Assembly (NCBI GenBank): GCA_031422295.1
Contig: JANOQM010000024.1
Span: 1 to 47,034 of the forward strand
Direction of reading: 5' to 3'
DNA: 47,034 nt
DNA from: JANOMH01 sp031422295
GTDB taxonomy: Bacteria; Pseudomonadota; Alphaproteobacteria; Rhodobacterales; Rhodobacteraceae
Position numbers and translations under genes: made by a program. The notes below the pieces were generated by a model. The model worked only from the letters and a program-made list of their open reading frames with translations, searched no databases and was not told the origin of the DNA. Positions 17,528 through 25,412 of this stretch are shown one piece after another (position 1 is the stretch's first letter; each line of letters begins with the position of its first letter).

Positions 17528-17904
17528 ATCGGTTCGAATACATTGCCATCAGGGTCACTGAAACTGCGGCTATACATAAAATCACCCATCTCCTGCACCT
17601 TGCCATTGTCAGTGCCGCCATGGGCAATGGCCGCCTCCATAATTTTGTCCACGGCTTCGCGGCTGTCGCGTGACAGGGCAATCAGTACAGACGTGGTCTG
17701 GGCGGGGTCGCCGATCGGGCGCGGCGCAAAACTGGCGAAATAGTCGCGGTTCAGCGCTATCAGATAAATCGATTCCGACACAACAACAGAGATCGACGTC
17801 GGCCCGCAGAACCGTTCGTCAAAGGTAAATCCCAGCGCGGCATAGAATTCACGCGACCGCTGGACATCATTGATCGGCAGATTGACAAAGATTGACTGCG
17901 CCAC
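17482..17904 (-). CDS. VOC-family (glyoxalase/dioxygenase superfamily) protein
   Basis: A 140-aa protein of the vicinal oxygen chelate superfamily. It opens with IFVNLPINDVQRSREFY and ends with SFSDPDGNVFEPMW, the two typical ends of a single VOC repeat pair. The usual C-terminal metal glutamate is in FEP; the N-terminal His is not obvious. Members of this sub-branch (YgdI/lactoylglutathione lyase-like) often have no known activity. The start is GTG with GGAGG 5 bp upstream. It is the first gene of the run ending with the lactonase-like gene and follows fabI by 39 bp. Confidence 0.8.
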   Translation of the reverse strand: MAQSIFVNLPINDVQRSREFYAALGFTFDERFCGPTSISVVVSESIYLIALNRDYFASFAPRPIGDPAQTTSVLIALSRDSREAVDKIMEAAIAHGGTDNGKVQEMGDFMYSRSFSDPDGNVFEPMWMDVDAAMKARGQV

Positions 17905-17932
17905 GGTATCCTCCAGTATCTGGTCCGATAGG

Positions 17933-17943
17933 GTTTGAAAAAT

Positions 17944-17949
<6 letters not shown>
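17933..17949. repeat. 7-bp inverted repeat at the fabI stop codon
   Basis: GTTTGAA-AAA-TTCAAAC is a perfect inverted repeat that includes the TGA stop of fabI and lies 28 bp upstream of the VOC start. It is AT-rich, so a terminator is unlikely. An operator for the VOC gene is possible. Confidence 0.4.
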
Positions 17950-18729
<780 letters not shown>

Positions 18730-18762
18730 CGTCAGGATATCCGTCTGAAATCGGCCTGTTAC

Positions 18763-20007
18763 TTAGGCCGTATAGCGTGAAAGCAGCATTGACCCATTGG
18801 TGCCGCCAAAGCCGAAACTATTGGTCATCACCGTATCAAGGCCCGCATTTTCGACCAGAGTGGTCGCAATTTCGGCCGGATGCAGCGCAGGGTCCAGGGT
18901 GTCCACATTGATCGACGGCGCGATATAATCGCCTTGCAGCATCAGCAGGCAATAGATCGCCTCGGACGCGCCGGTGGCCCCTTGGGAATGGCCGGTCATG
19001 GATTTGGTCGAACTGATCGGGGGCGTCGTGCCCCCGTACGACTCATTGGCGCCGAATACGCGACGGACAGCTTGTACTTCTCCAACATCGCCCACTGGTG
19101 TCGATGTGCCATGGGCATTGATATAGCTGACCTTTCGGCCCTGCGGCAGGGTGTCCAGCGCCAGCCGCATTGCCCTTTCCCCACCCTCGCCCGATGGGGC
19201 GACCATATCATGGCCATCCGACGTCGCGGCAAAGCCAGTCACTTCGGCGTAAATCTTGGCACCCCGCGCAACCGCGTGGCCCAACTCCTCCAACACTACC
19301 ATCCCGCCGCCGCCTGCAATGACAAACCCATCGCGGCCCGCGTCAAAGGCGCGGCTGGCTTTGGTTGGGGTATCGTTATATTTCGACGACATCGCGCCCA
19401 TGGCGTCAAACAGGCAGGACAGGGTCCAGTCCAGTTCTTCGCCACCGCCTGCGAACATCAGGTCTTGTTTGCCCATCATGATCTGTTCGGATGCGGCACC
19501 AATGCAGTGCAGCGAGGTCGAGCAGGCCGAAGTGATCGAATAGTTAATCCCCTTGATCTGAAACGCGGTCGACAGGTTTGCGCTGACGGTGGAAGACATG
19601 CCGCGCGGCACCATCAACGGGCCGATCCGCTTGGGAGACCCGGTTTTCAGCACGATCTGATGTGCCGCAAACAGGTTCGACGTGGACGGCCCGCCCGACC
19701 CGGCGATCAGGCCGGTGCGGGGATGGCTGACCTCAGTTTCAGTTAACCCCGCATCTTCAATGGCTTGCTGCATCGACAGATAGGCATAGGCCGCCCCCGG
19801 GCCCATGAAGCGCATCCGGCGTTTGTCGATCAGCTCGACCGGATCAATCTTGAGCGTGCCTGCAATCTGGCTGCGAAAGCCATATTCGGCCATTTCAGCA
19901 GATGCCTCGACGCCCGACCTGCCAGCACGCAAGGATGCGTCAACTTCGGCTGCGGAATTGCCAATGGGTGAAATGATCCCAAGGCCAGTGACAACAACGC
20001 GGCGCAT
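18763..20007 (-). CDS. fabB: 3-oxoacyl-[acyl-carrier-protein] synthase I
   Basis: FabB, 414 aa, the condensing enzyme that with FabA makes unsaturated fatty acids. The catalytic Cys162 is in SACSTSLHC and the two histidines are in NAHGTSTPVGD and TGHSQGATG. The final GFGGTNGS is also present. Assignment as FabB rather than FabF rests on its place next to fabA and the family-like N terminus (MRRVVVTGLGIISPIG). It is 12 bp downstream of fabA and 33 bp upstream of fabI. Confidence 0.94.
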   Translation of the reverse strand: MRRVVVTGLGIISPIGNSAAEVDASLRAGRSGVEASAEMAEYGFRSQIAGTLKIDPVELIDKRRMRFMGPGAAYAYLSMQQAIEDAGLTETEVSHPRTGLIAGSGGPSTSNLFAAHQIVLKTGSPKRIGPLMVPRGMSSTVSANLSTAFQIKGINYSITSACSTSLHCIGAASEQIMMGKQDLMFAGGGEELDWTLSCLFDAMGAMSSKYNDTPTKASRAFDAGRDGFVIAGGGGMVVLEELGHAVARGAKIYAEVTGFAATSDGHDMVAPSGEGGERAMRLALDTLPQGRKVSYINAHGTSTPVGDVGEVQAVRRVFGANESYGGTTPPISSTKSMTGHSQGATGASEAIYCLLMLQGDYIAPSINVDTLDPALHPAEIATTLVENAGLDTVMTNSFGFGGTNGSMLLSRYTA

Positions 20008-20019
20008 GAGCAGTCTCCT

Positions 20020-20529
20020 TTAAGTGGCCGAAAGGGCGACCTTCATGTCTTTGACAAGATAGATGGTTTCGCCGTCAGCCTCGACCCGGCCATCCGCCAC
20101 GCCCATGGTCAGGCGGCGGGTTTGCAGGGCTTTGGTGAAATCGACATAATAGGTCAGGCGCTTGCGGTCCGGGCGGACCATGCCGGTCAGTTTGACCTCG
20201 CCCACACCCAAAGCATAGCCGCGCCCTTGCCAGCCGCGCCAGCCCAGATTGAACCCGGTCAACTGCCACAACCCGTCAAGACCAAGGCAGCCGGGCATGA
20301 TCGGGTTCCCCGGAAAGTGGCAGTCAAAGAACCACAGGTCGGGGGTGATGTCGAATTCGGCCACAACATGGCCCTTGCCATGCGTCCCGCCGTCTTCGGA
20401 AATCGACGTGATCCGGTCCATCATCAGCATAGGCGGCAAAGGTAGTTGCGCATTGCCGGGGCCAAACAATTCGCCACGCGCACATTGCAGCAGGCCTTCT
20501 TTGTCGAATTGACTGGGGTAATCCGCCAT
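20020..20529 (-). CDS. fabA: 3-hydroxydecanoyl-[ACP] dehydratase/isomerase
   Basis: FabA, 169 aa, which dehydrates 3-hydroxydecanoyl-ACP and isomerises the product to the cis-3 form, opening the anaerobic unsaturated fatty acid route. His71 is in FFDCHFPGNPIMPG and Asp85 is in CLGLDGLWQL, the two catalytic residues. The start MADYPSQFDK is the conserved family N terminus; the longer open frame upstream runs into the intergenic repeat and is not coding. It is the first gene of fabA-fabB-fabI and divergent from irr. Confidence 0.96.
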   Translation of the reverse strand: MADYPSQFDKEGLLQCARGELFGPGNAQLPLPPMLMMDRITSISEDGGTHGKGHVVAEFDITPDLWFFDCHFPGNPIMPGCLGLDGLWQLTGFNLGWRGWQGRGYALGVGEVKLTGMVRPDRKRLTYYVDFTKALQTRRLTMGVADGRVEADGETIYLVKDMKVALSAT

Positions 20530-20614
20530 GCGTAGCACTTTCTTGGTTTTTTGGTGTCCCGCGTTCCCTCTAGCACCCCGCCCGGAACAAGGGCAAGTGC
20601 GGCGGCATATCGGT

Positions 20615-20675
20615 CTGGAGTTCGATCCGGAGTTCGGCCCGGAGTTCGATCTGGGGGTCGGCTGGGGGTTCCGAT
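20615..20675. repeat. 12-bp tandem repeat between fabA and irr
   Basis: Five imperfect units of about 12 bp: CTGGAGTTCGAT, CCGGAGTTCGGC, CCGGAGTTCGAT, CTGGGGGTCGGC and a last diverged 13-bp unit. The array fills the middle of the 219-bp divergent intergenic region. It could be a protein-binding array or a slippage minisatellite; nothing else in this gap is recognised. Confidence 0.75.
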
Positions 20676-20748
20676 CAGGCGAGGCTCGGCTTTTGAATTG
20701 AAACCACAAGGCTTTGTGCCATATACTATGTGACAGGGTGAGTTCGGG

Positions 20749-21183
20749 ATGATCATGGGGCAGGCACTGACAGGACAAAAGGCCGAACGGGCCTTTGGAT
20801 GGCTCGCCTCGGTTGGGCTGCGGCCAACGCGGCAAAGGCTGGCTTTGGCCGGTTTGCTGGTTGGTGACGGGCTGAACCGACATGTCACTGCCGAGGGGCT
20901 GTTCGAGGCTGCAACCGGCGCCGATGAGCCGGTGTCGCTGGCGACTGTTTACAATACCTTGCGGGCGTTTTGCGATGCCGGACTGATGCGTGAGATAACG
21001 GTCGACGGCACGAAAAGCTATTTCGATACGAACATGACCGATCACCCGCATTTCTTTTGGGAAGATACAGCAACCCTGTCCGATGCCCCAATGGCCGAGC
21101 TGGAAATAAGCCGCTTGCCGGTGGCTCCAGCCGGGGCCGAGATTGTATCGGTCGATGTCGTGATCCGGTTGCGGCGGGTCTAG
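20749..21183 (+). CDS. irr: Irr-type iron response regulator (Fur family)
   Basis: A 144-aa Fur-family protein that fits Irr, the haem-responsive iron regulator of alphaproteobacteria. The winged-helix domain contains GLRPTRQRLALAGLL and VSLATVYNTLRAFCDAGL, and the short C-terminal domain contains DHPHFFWED. Irr binds ICE boxes and represses iron-using genes under iron limitation. Its neighbour fabA-fabB-fabI is a frequent partner in Rhodobacterales. Two starts are possible (20749 or 20755); both are preceded by weak AGGGTGAG-like sites. No clear ICE box was seen in the upstream gap. Confidence 0.87.
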   Translation: MIMGQALTGQKAERAFGWLASVGLRPTRQRLALAGLLVGDGLNRHVTAEGLFEAATGADEPVSLATVYNTLRAFCDAGLMREITVDGTKSYFDTNMTDHPHFFWEDTATLSDAPMAELEISRLPVAPAGAEIVSVDVVIRLRRV

Positions 21184-21191
21184 AAAGGCGC

Positions 21192-21212
21192 GTGGGTTGA
21201 AACCCACCTTAC
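21192..21212 (-). repeat. REP-like palindrome, copy 1 (minus orientation)
   Basis: GTGGGTT-GA-AACCCAC is a 7-bp perfect stem followed by CTTAC; read on the minus strand it is GTAAG plus the hairpin. It lies 8 bp after the irr stop and 56 bp before the RAYT start. Confidence 0.85.
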
Positions 21213-21228
21213 GTCTTTATTTGTAAAC

Positions 21229-21247
21229 TTAACGCGGTCTTAACCAT
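21229..21247 (+). promoter_or_regulatory. CtrA-like box, TTAA-N7-TTAACCAT
   Basis: TTAA at 21229-21232 and TTAACCAT at 21240-21247 are separated by exactly 7 bp, matching the Caulobacter-type CtrA binding consensus. The site is 21 bp upstream of the RAYT start codon. Binding is inferred only from sequence. Confidence 0.5.
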
Positions 21248-21268
21248 AGCGACCTCAGGCTGCGTCGC

Positions 21269-21787
21269 ATGTCACAGTACCGACGCCTCTTGGTTCCCGG
21301 CGGGACCTACTTTTTTACAGTCCGGTTAGAAGACCGGGGGTCGCGGCTGCTGACCGACCGGGTCGATCTATTGCGCGCCGCGGTGCGGCTGGCGCAAAAG
21401 CGTTGGCCCTTTGTGATCGAAGCGGCGGTGGTTCTGCCGGATCATCTGCACATGATCTGGACCATGCCCGATGTCGACACCGATTTCTCCAAACGCTGGC
21501 GCATGATCAAATCGACGTTTTCCCGACATGTGGACGGACCAGAGCAGATCAGCCCGTCCAAGGCCCGGCGCGGCGAAAAAGGTATCTGGCAAAGGCGATT
21601 TTGGGAACATTTGATCCGGGATGATCTGGACTTTGAGGCGCACCGCGCCTTTGCATTAAGCGCACCGGTGCAGGCCGGGCTTGTCGCGCGACCGCAGGAC
21701 TGGGCGCTGTCCTCGGTGCACCGGGACATTCGTCGGGGCAGGACATTGCCCGCCTCCGCAGGATATGGGCCACCTGCCCGCAACTGA
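21269..21787 (+). CDS. RAYT (REP-associated tyrosine transposase-like) protein, apparently lacking the tyrosine
   Basis: A 172-aa protein of the Y1 transposase/RAYT (IS200-related) family. It starts with the family order R-L-x-x-PGGTYFFTVRL, has the HUH motif as DHLHMIW (His59, His61), then WQRRFWEHLIRDDLDF. After it active relatives have a helix with a tyrosine (usually HxxYIHYNPVKHGLV). Here the same place reads HRAFALSAPVQAGLV, and the protein has no tyrosine between residues 15 and 165. The gene is flanked by four REP-like palindromes, typical for RAYTs. It may be inactive or keep only DNA binding. Confidence 0.88.
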   Translation: MSQYRRLLVPGGTYFFTVRLEDRGSRLLTDRVDLLRAAVRLAQKRWPFVIEAAVVLPDHLHMIWTMPDVDTDFSKRWRMIKSTFSRHVDGPEQISPSKARRGEKGIWQRRFWEHLIRDDLDFEAHRAFALSAPVQAGLVARPQDWALSSVHRDIRRGRTLPASAGYGPPARN

Positions 21788-21797
21788 GGATGTTAAA

Positions 21798-21818
21798 GTA
21801 AGGTGGGTCTTGACCCAC
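21798..21818 (+). repeat. REP-like palindrome, copy 2
   Basis: GTAAG followed by GTGGGTC-TT-GACCCAC, 10 bp after the RAYT stop. It has the same head and stem as copy 4, with one compensated base change (T to C, with the paired A to G). Confidence 0.85.
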
Positions 21819-21851
21819 GCATCTTGAAAAATCCCTTTTTCACGACCCGTT

Positions 21852-21872
21852 GTGGGTTAAAACCCACCTTAC
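21852..21872 (-). repeat. REP-like palindrome, copy 3 (minus orientation)
   Basis: GTGGGTT-AA-AACCCAC followed by CTTAC, the reverse orientation of copies 2 and 4. The stem is perfect. Confidence 0.85.
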
Positions 21873-21894
21873 ACTTTAAGGCCAATTCTGTGAG

Positions 21895-21915
21895 GTAAGG
21901 TGGGTTTCAACCCAC
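21895..21915 (+). repeat. REP-like palindrome, copy 4
   Basis: GTAAG followed by GTGGGTT-TC-AACCCAC, 5 bp before the end of the glycosyltransferase-like gene (stop at 21921, minus strand). Confidence 0.85.
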
Positions 21916-21920
21916 CTGCC

Positions 21921-22784
21921 TCAAAACCACTGCCCCGGTTCCATCAGCCCCAGATCCAATAATTGCTGCGAATGCCAGTCGAACGGGGCCGAGTTATGCC
22001 AGCGGAAGCTTTGGATATCAAAGGCAGATCCGGGATTCCGTTTCAAGGCTTTGGCAGTACGAAACGAACAAACCGCCGCCGTCAGGGAATGGTGCCACGG
22101 GCAAGCGTACGTGTTATACTCCGGATCGCTGAATGTGTGATCAGCCCGCAACTGCAATCCGGCTTTCGCCTTGAACAACGACACGCGGTCGATCCGGCGG
22201 CGAGGGGCGGGAATGTGTTCTTCGAACCGCCACCGCAGGCCACCAAAGAAATCCAATTGACGTTCGGCGGGATTATTCCAGCGGTCAACACGGGCCAGCG
22301 CATAGTAACCCGATTTGTCCAGATGTGCATCTTCCAGCGATACGGCGGTGGGATGCGCCCATAAATCGCCGGCATATAAATCAATCACATAGGTCAGTAT
22401 TGAATCCCGCCGCTCCTCTGCAACATGAGATAGCATTTCGGCGACGGTCCGGTGCTCGCTGAACGGGTAAAACAGATATTCGGCATTATAGCAGTAATAT
22501 AGCCAAAGGCCCGACGCGGCCCTGATCACACCGTTGACGGCCCGTTCCATGGCCCCGTCGGACAGCATGTCAAAGTCAACCCGCTCAACCCGCGCCTCGA
22601 CAGAGGGCTGTAAAACGATATCAGGATCGGCAAAAACGATCAGTTTGCGAAACCCTGCATCCAGATGATGGCGGATTGTTGTATCAACCTCGACCTGATC
22701 TTCGACCAGAATGAGCGCTACCGGCCCTTTGGTCAGCGCGGCCTTGCCTGTAGCTAGAAAATCGTCAAGACCCGCGTAACGCAT
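21921..22784 (-). CDS. putative glycosyltransferase family 2-like protein
   Basis: A 287-aa soluble protein that I place with moderate confidence in the bacterial glycosyltransferase family 2-like group (Glyco_tranf_2_4). The N-terminal half looks like a Rossmann-type domain (ALILVEDQVEVD, LIVFADPDIV at about 48-57), where FADPD could be the nucleotide-sugar acidic motif. The C-terminal part is rich in Trp, His and Arg (AFDIQSFRWHNSAPFDW). No membrane segment is present. The gene is divergent from miaB. Its substrate is unknown. Confidence 0.6.
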   Translation of the reverse strand: MRYAGLDDFLATGKAALTKGPVALILVEDQVEVDTTIRHHLDAGFRKLIVFADPDIVLQPSVEARVERVDFDMLSDGAMERAVNGVIRAASGLWLYYCYNAEYLFYPFSEHRTVAEMLSHVAEERRDSILTYVIDLYAGDLWAHPTAVSLEDAHLDKSGYYALARVDRWNNPAERQLDFFGGLRWRFEEHIPAPRRRIDRVSLFKAKAGLQLRADHTFSDPEYNTYACPWHHSLTAAVCSFRTAKALKRNPGSAFDIQSFRWHNSAPFDWHSQQLLDLGLMEPGQWF

Positions 22785-22910
22785 GCCGTCCCTACCACTT
22801 CACCTTGGATATTTGCCGTAGAATCGGTTAAAACCACGTGCATTGCAAGGCGACTGCGCAGCGGATACTGAACCTGCAGTTGCCAGCCTCTGACAAGGAC
22901 CCGATTGCTA

Positions 22911-24221
22911 ATGTCCGCGCCCAAGAAATTGTTCATCAAGACCTATGGGTGTCAGATGAATGTCTACGACAGCGAGCGCATGGCCGAAACCATGGGCGCA
23001 CAAGGGTATGTGACCACAGATATCGCGGATGACGCCGATCTAATCCTTCTGAATACTTGCCATATCCGGGAAAAAGCAGCCGAAAAGGTATTTTCTGATA
23101 TCGGTCGCCTGCGCCCGTTGAAAGCCGTGAAACCCGGGCTGCGGATCGGTGTGACTGGCTGCGTGGCCCAGGCCGAGGGGTCGGAAATTCTGCGCCGGAT
23201 GCCGCTGGTTGATCTGGTTGTTGGCCCACAAAGCTATCATCGGCTTCCTGCGATGATGGATCAGGTCGATGCGGGCAACCGTGCATTGGATACTGATTTC
23301 GCCTCGGATGACAAATTTGATCAGTTGACTGCCCGGCCGAAATCGGCACGTGGCCCCAGCGCATTTCTGACTGTGCAGGAAGGCTGCGATAAATTTTGTG
23401 CCTTTTGTGTTGTCCCCTATACCCGTGGGTCCGAAGTCAGCCGCCCGGCTGATCGTATTGTGACCGAAGCGCGTGATCTGGTGGCAGCTGGTGTGCGTGA
23501 AGTCACCCTGTTGGGCCAGAACGTGAACGCCTGGCACGGCGCAGGTGGCGGCCTGGCTGCCTTGATCGGCCGGCTTGCGCAAATCGACGGACTCGCGCGC
23601 ATTCGCTATACAACGTCGCACCCCAATGACATGGACCAGGCCTTGATTGCAGCCCATGGGGCCGAGCCCAAACTGATGCCCTATCTGCATTTGCCAGTGC
23701 AGTCCGGTTCGGATCGTATCCTGAAGGCGATGAACCGAAAACATACAGCAGCGCAATACCTGCGTCTGATCGACCGTATCCGCGCTGCCCGCCCTGACAT
23801 TCTGCTGTCCGGTGATTTCATTGTTGGTTTCCCCGGCGAGACTGAAGCCGATTTTGAGGCGACATTGGATCTGATTAAATCTGTCGGCTACGGTATGGCG
23901 TATTCGTTCAAGTATTCCACACGCCCCGGCACCCCGGCCGCCGAAAAACCCCAACTGCCTGACGCAGTGATGGATCACAGACTGTCGCGCCTGCAGACCC
24001 TTGTGACCGCGCAACAACAGCAAACCCAGCAGGCAATGATCGGCCGCGAAGTCAACGTGCTGTTCGAAAAGCCAGGTCGGATGGACGGGCAAATGACCGG
24101 TAAATCCGACTACCTGCATGCCGTTCATGCCACCGGGCCAGTGTCGTTGCGTGCGCAGATACGCCGGGTGCTGATTACGGCGACGTCGACAAACTCTTTG
24201 GCCGGGACAATTCTGTCCTGA
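22911..24221 (+). CDS. miaB: tRNA-2-methylthio-N6-dimethylallyladenosine synthase
   Basis: MiaB, 436 aa, a radical SAM enzyme that adds a methylthio group to i6A37 of tRNAs. The first [4Fe-4S] cluster is held by Cys14 (YGCQMN), Cys50 (LNTCHIR) and Cys84 (VTGCVAQ). The radical SAM cluster is held by Cys159, Cys163 and Cys166 (CDKFCAFC). A C-terminal TRAM domain starts at about residue 370. The ATG at 22911 is preferred; a TTG lies 6 bp upstream. It is separated by two small envelope genes from phoH, its usual neighbour. Confidence 0.95.
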   Translation: MSAPKKLFIKTYGCQMNVYDSERMAETMGAQGYVTTDIADDADLILLNTCHIREKAAEKVFSDIGRLRPLKAVKPGLRIGVTGCVAQAEGSEILRRMPLVDLVVGPQSYHRLPAMMDQVDAGNRALDTDFASDDKFDQLTARPKSARGPSAFLTVQEGCDKFCAFCVVPYTRGSEVSRPADRIVTEARDLVAAGVREVTLLGQNVNAWHGAGGGLAALIGRLAQIDGLARIRYTTSHPNDMDQALIAAHGAEPKLMPYLHLPVQSGSDRILKAMNRKHTAAQYLRLIDRIRAARPDILLSGDFIVGFPGETEADFEATLDLIKSVGYGMAYSFKYSTRPGTPAAEKPQLPDAVMDHRLSRLQTLVTAQQQQTQQAMIGREVNVLFEKPGRMDGQMTGKSDYLHAVHATGPVSLRAQIRRVLITATSTNSLAGTILS

Positions 24222-24458
24222 TGCCGAATCTGCCAGAGACTTGGCACTTTCCATTGATACCAAATCTGGAATTGGAGTGTTGGTTCTGGACAATTTGCGC
24301 TTTGTTTGGCGATTGTCTGCCAGAAGGGATACAATAGGTAGTATTTTCTTCTTCCCAACCTACCCAAATTTGTTAAAATCGTGTCAATAGTGTGGTGGGT
24401 CGGTGGCATCAGGTAACCCTGTAAAGGGCGGGCCAGGTTCAGTCAGGGGACGAAAACT
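24222..24458. other. 237-bp gap between miaB and the OmpA-like gene
   Basis: AT-richer than the coding neighbours, with runs such as TTTTCTTCTTCCC and AAATTTGTTAAAA. It contains no convincing ORF, RNA gene, terminator or palindrome. It probably holds the promoter of the OmpA-like gene, but no clear -35/-10 pair could be chosen. Confidence 0.5.
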
Positions 24459-25034
24459 GTGACAAGACATTTGGAAGCGTTGATGCGGACAGCATTGGCT
24501 AGTGCGGCAATCATAGCGTTGGGGGCGCTTGGTTTTGCGTCGCCTGCTTTTGCCCAGGACCCGCGCATTATTGACAGCGAGGAGTACATCCCCGGCATCT
24601 GGATTGATCCGGATGGGTGCGAACATTGGGCGATGGATGATGGCACCGAAGGCTATATGTCGCCGCGCCGCACCCGCGATGGCCGCCCGGTTTGCCACCG
24701 CAGCGAAATCTGCGGCGTGATGCAATCGGATCAGCTGTTTGCGACGGACCGCTATGCGATCAGCGCTGAGGGCCGCGCCGCACTGGAGAATTTTTTCCGC
24801 ACGGCCAATGCTTTCGGCTTTTTGATTTACGGCCACACCGACAGCCGCGCCTCGGATGAGTATAATATAACATTGTCTGATAACCGCGCCCGCGCCGTTG
24901 CTGATGTAGCTGGATCGGTCGGGGTGCGCGTCGTGGATATGCGCGGCTTTGGCGAACGCATGCCAATCGCGACCAATGGCACGGCCGCCGGGATGCAGCA
25001 GAACCGCCGCGTCGAAATTTATTGTTTGCGCTGA
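24459..25034 (+). CDS. OmpA-like envelope protein with an N-terminal Cys-x24-Cys module
   Basis: A 191-aa secreted protein. A signal peptide ends at about residue 32 (AFA-Q). Residues 45-80 form a short module GIWIDPDGC (Cys54) to DGRPVC (Cys79). Residues 86-191 are an OmpA-like domain with GHTDSRASDEYN and NRARAVAD, ending in NRRVEIYC. OmpA-like domains bind peptidoglycan meso-diaminopimelate. The GTG start at 24459 has AGGGGA 8 bp upstream; an ATG at 24483 is an alternative. The next gene encodes a lipoprotein with the same module, 13 bp downstream, so both are probably one operon. Confidence 0.85.
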   Translation: MTRHLEALMRTALASAAIIALGALGFASPAFAQDPRIIDSEEYIPGIWIDPDGCEHWAMDDGTEGYMSPRRTRDGRPVCHRSEICGVMQSDQLFATDRYAISAEGRAALENFFRTANAFGFLIYGHTDSRASDEYNITLSDNRARAVADVAGSVGVRVVDMRGFGERMPIATNGTAAGMQQNRRVEIYCLR

Positions 25035-25047
25035 GGAGGAAGAGATC

Positions 25048-25347
25048 ATGACCTATATTCGTATCACCGCGCTCCTTGGGATTCTGGCGTTGTCGGCATG
25101 TGACAATCGTTCAACGGACAAGTCGGTAGACCGGGGGGTCAATGCCCACCACGTCTCGACATTGGTGGCAGGCATCTGGATTGATCCCGATGGCTGCGAT
25201 CACTGGATCATTGATGACGGCGCCGAGGGGTATTTGTCGGAACGCAGCACACCTGATGGTCGGCCGGTCTGTTCTGGTGTGGCACAGCCCAACACAGTTG
25301 TGGGCCCGTTCCAGGCAGGGTCCCCAATTCCCGACGTGTTGTTCTAG
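25048..25347 (+). CDS. small lipoprotein with the Cys-x24-Cys module
   Basis: A 99-aa predicted outer-membrane lipoprotein. The lipobox LSAC gives Cys18 as the acylated residue. Residues 42-76 repeat the module of the preceding protein, GIWIDPDGC (Cys50) to DGRPVC (Cys75), with the same 24-residue spacing. About 20 residues follow without known motifs. The ATG is preceded by GAGGAGGAAGAG, a strong ribosome-binding site. No other domain is visible. It is likely a structural or accessory factor of the envelope. Confidence 0.82.
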   Translation: MTYIRITALLGILALSACDNRSTDKSVDRGVNAHHVSTLVAGIWIDPDGCDHWIIDDGAEGYLSERSTPDGRPVCSGVAQPNTVVGPFQAGSPIPDVLF

Positions 25348-25384
25348 GCAAGCCGCAAAACGGTGCAAAAACTGGCATCAGCAA

Positions 25385-25412
25385 AAGGCCGCAGTTCAAC
25401 CTGCGGCCTTTT
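25385..25412 (+). terminator. rho-independent terminator after the lipoprotein gene
   Basis: AAGGCCGCAG-TTCAAC-CTGCGGCCTT is a perfect GC-rich stem with a 6-nt loop followed by TT. It lies 38 bp after the lipoprotein stop and separates that operon from phoH. Confidence 0.85.

Noticed and set aside
20530..21207. Long minus-strand open frame extending fabA to about 395 codons
   Set aside because: It crosses the 12-bp repeat and lies opposite the irr gene; the conserved FabA protein starts at 20529.
21798..21915. CRISPR-like array of palindromes near the RAYT gene
   Set aside because: The repeats alternate in orientation, spacing is unequal (33 and 22 bp) and no cas genes are present; REP units explain them.
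22905..22911. TTG at 22905 as the miaB start
   Set aside because: The ATG two codons later gives the usual N terminus MSAPKKLFIKTYGC, and no ribosome-binding site favours the TTG.
23040..24293. Long open frame on the minus strand opposite miaB
   Set aside because: It is a codon-phase shadow of the well-supported miaB gene and matches no protein family.
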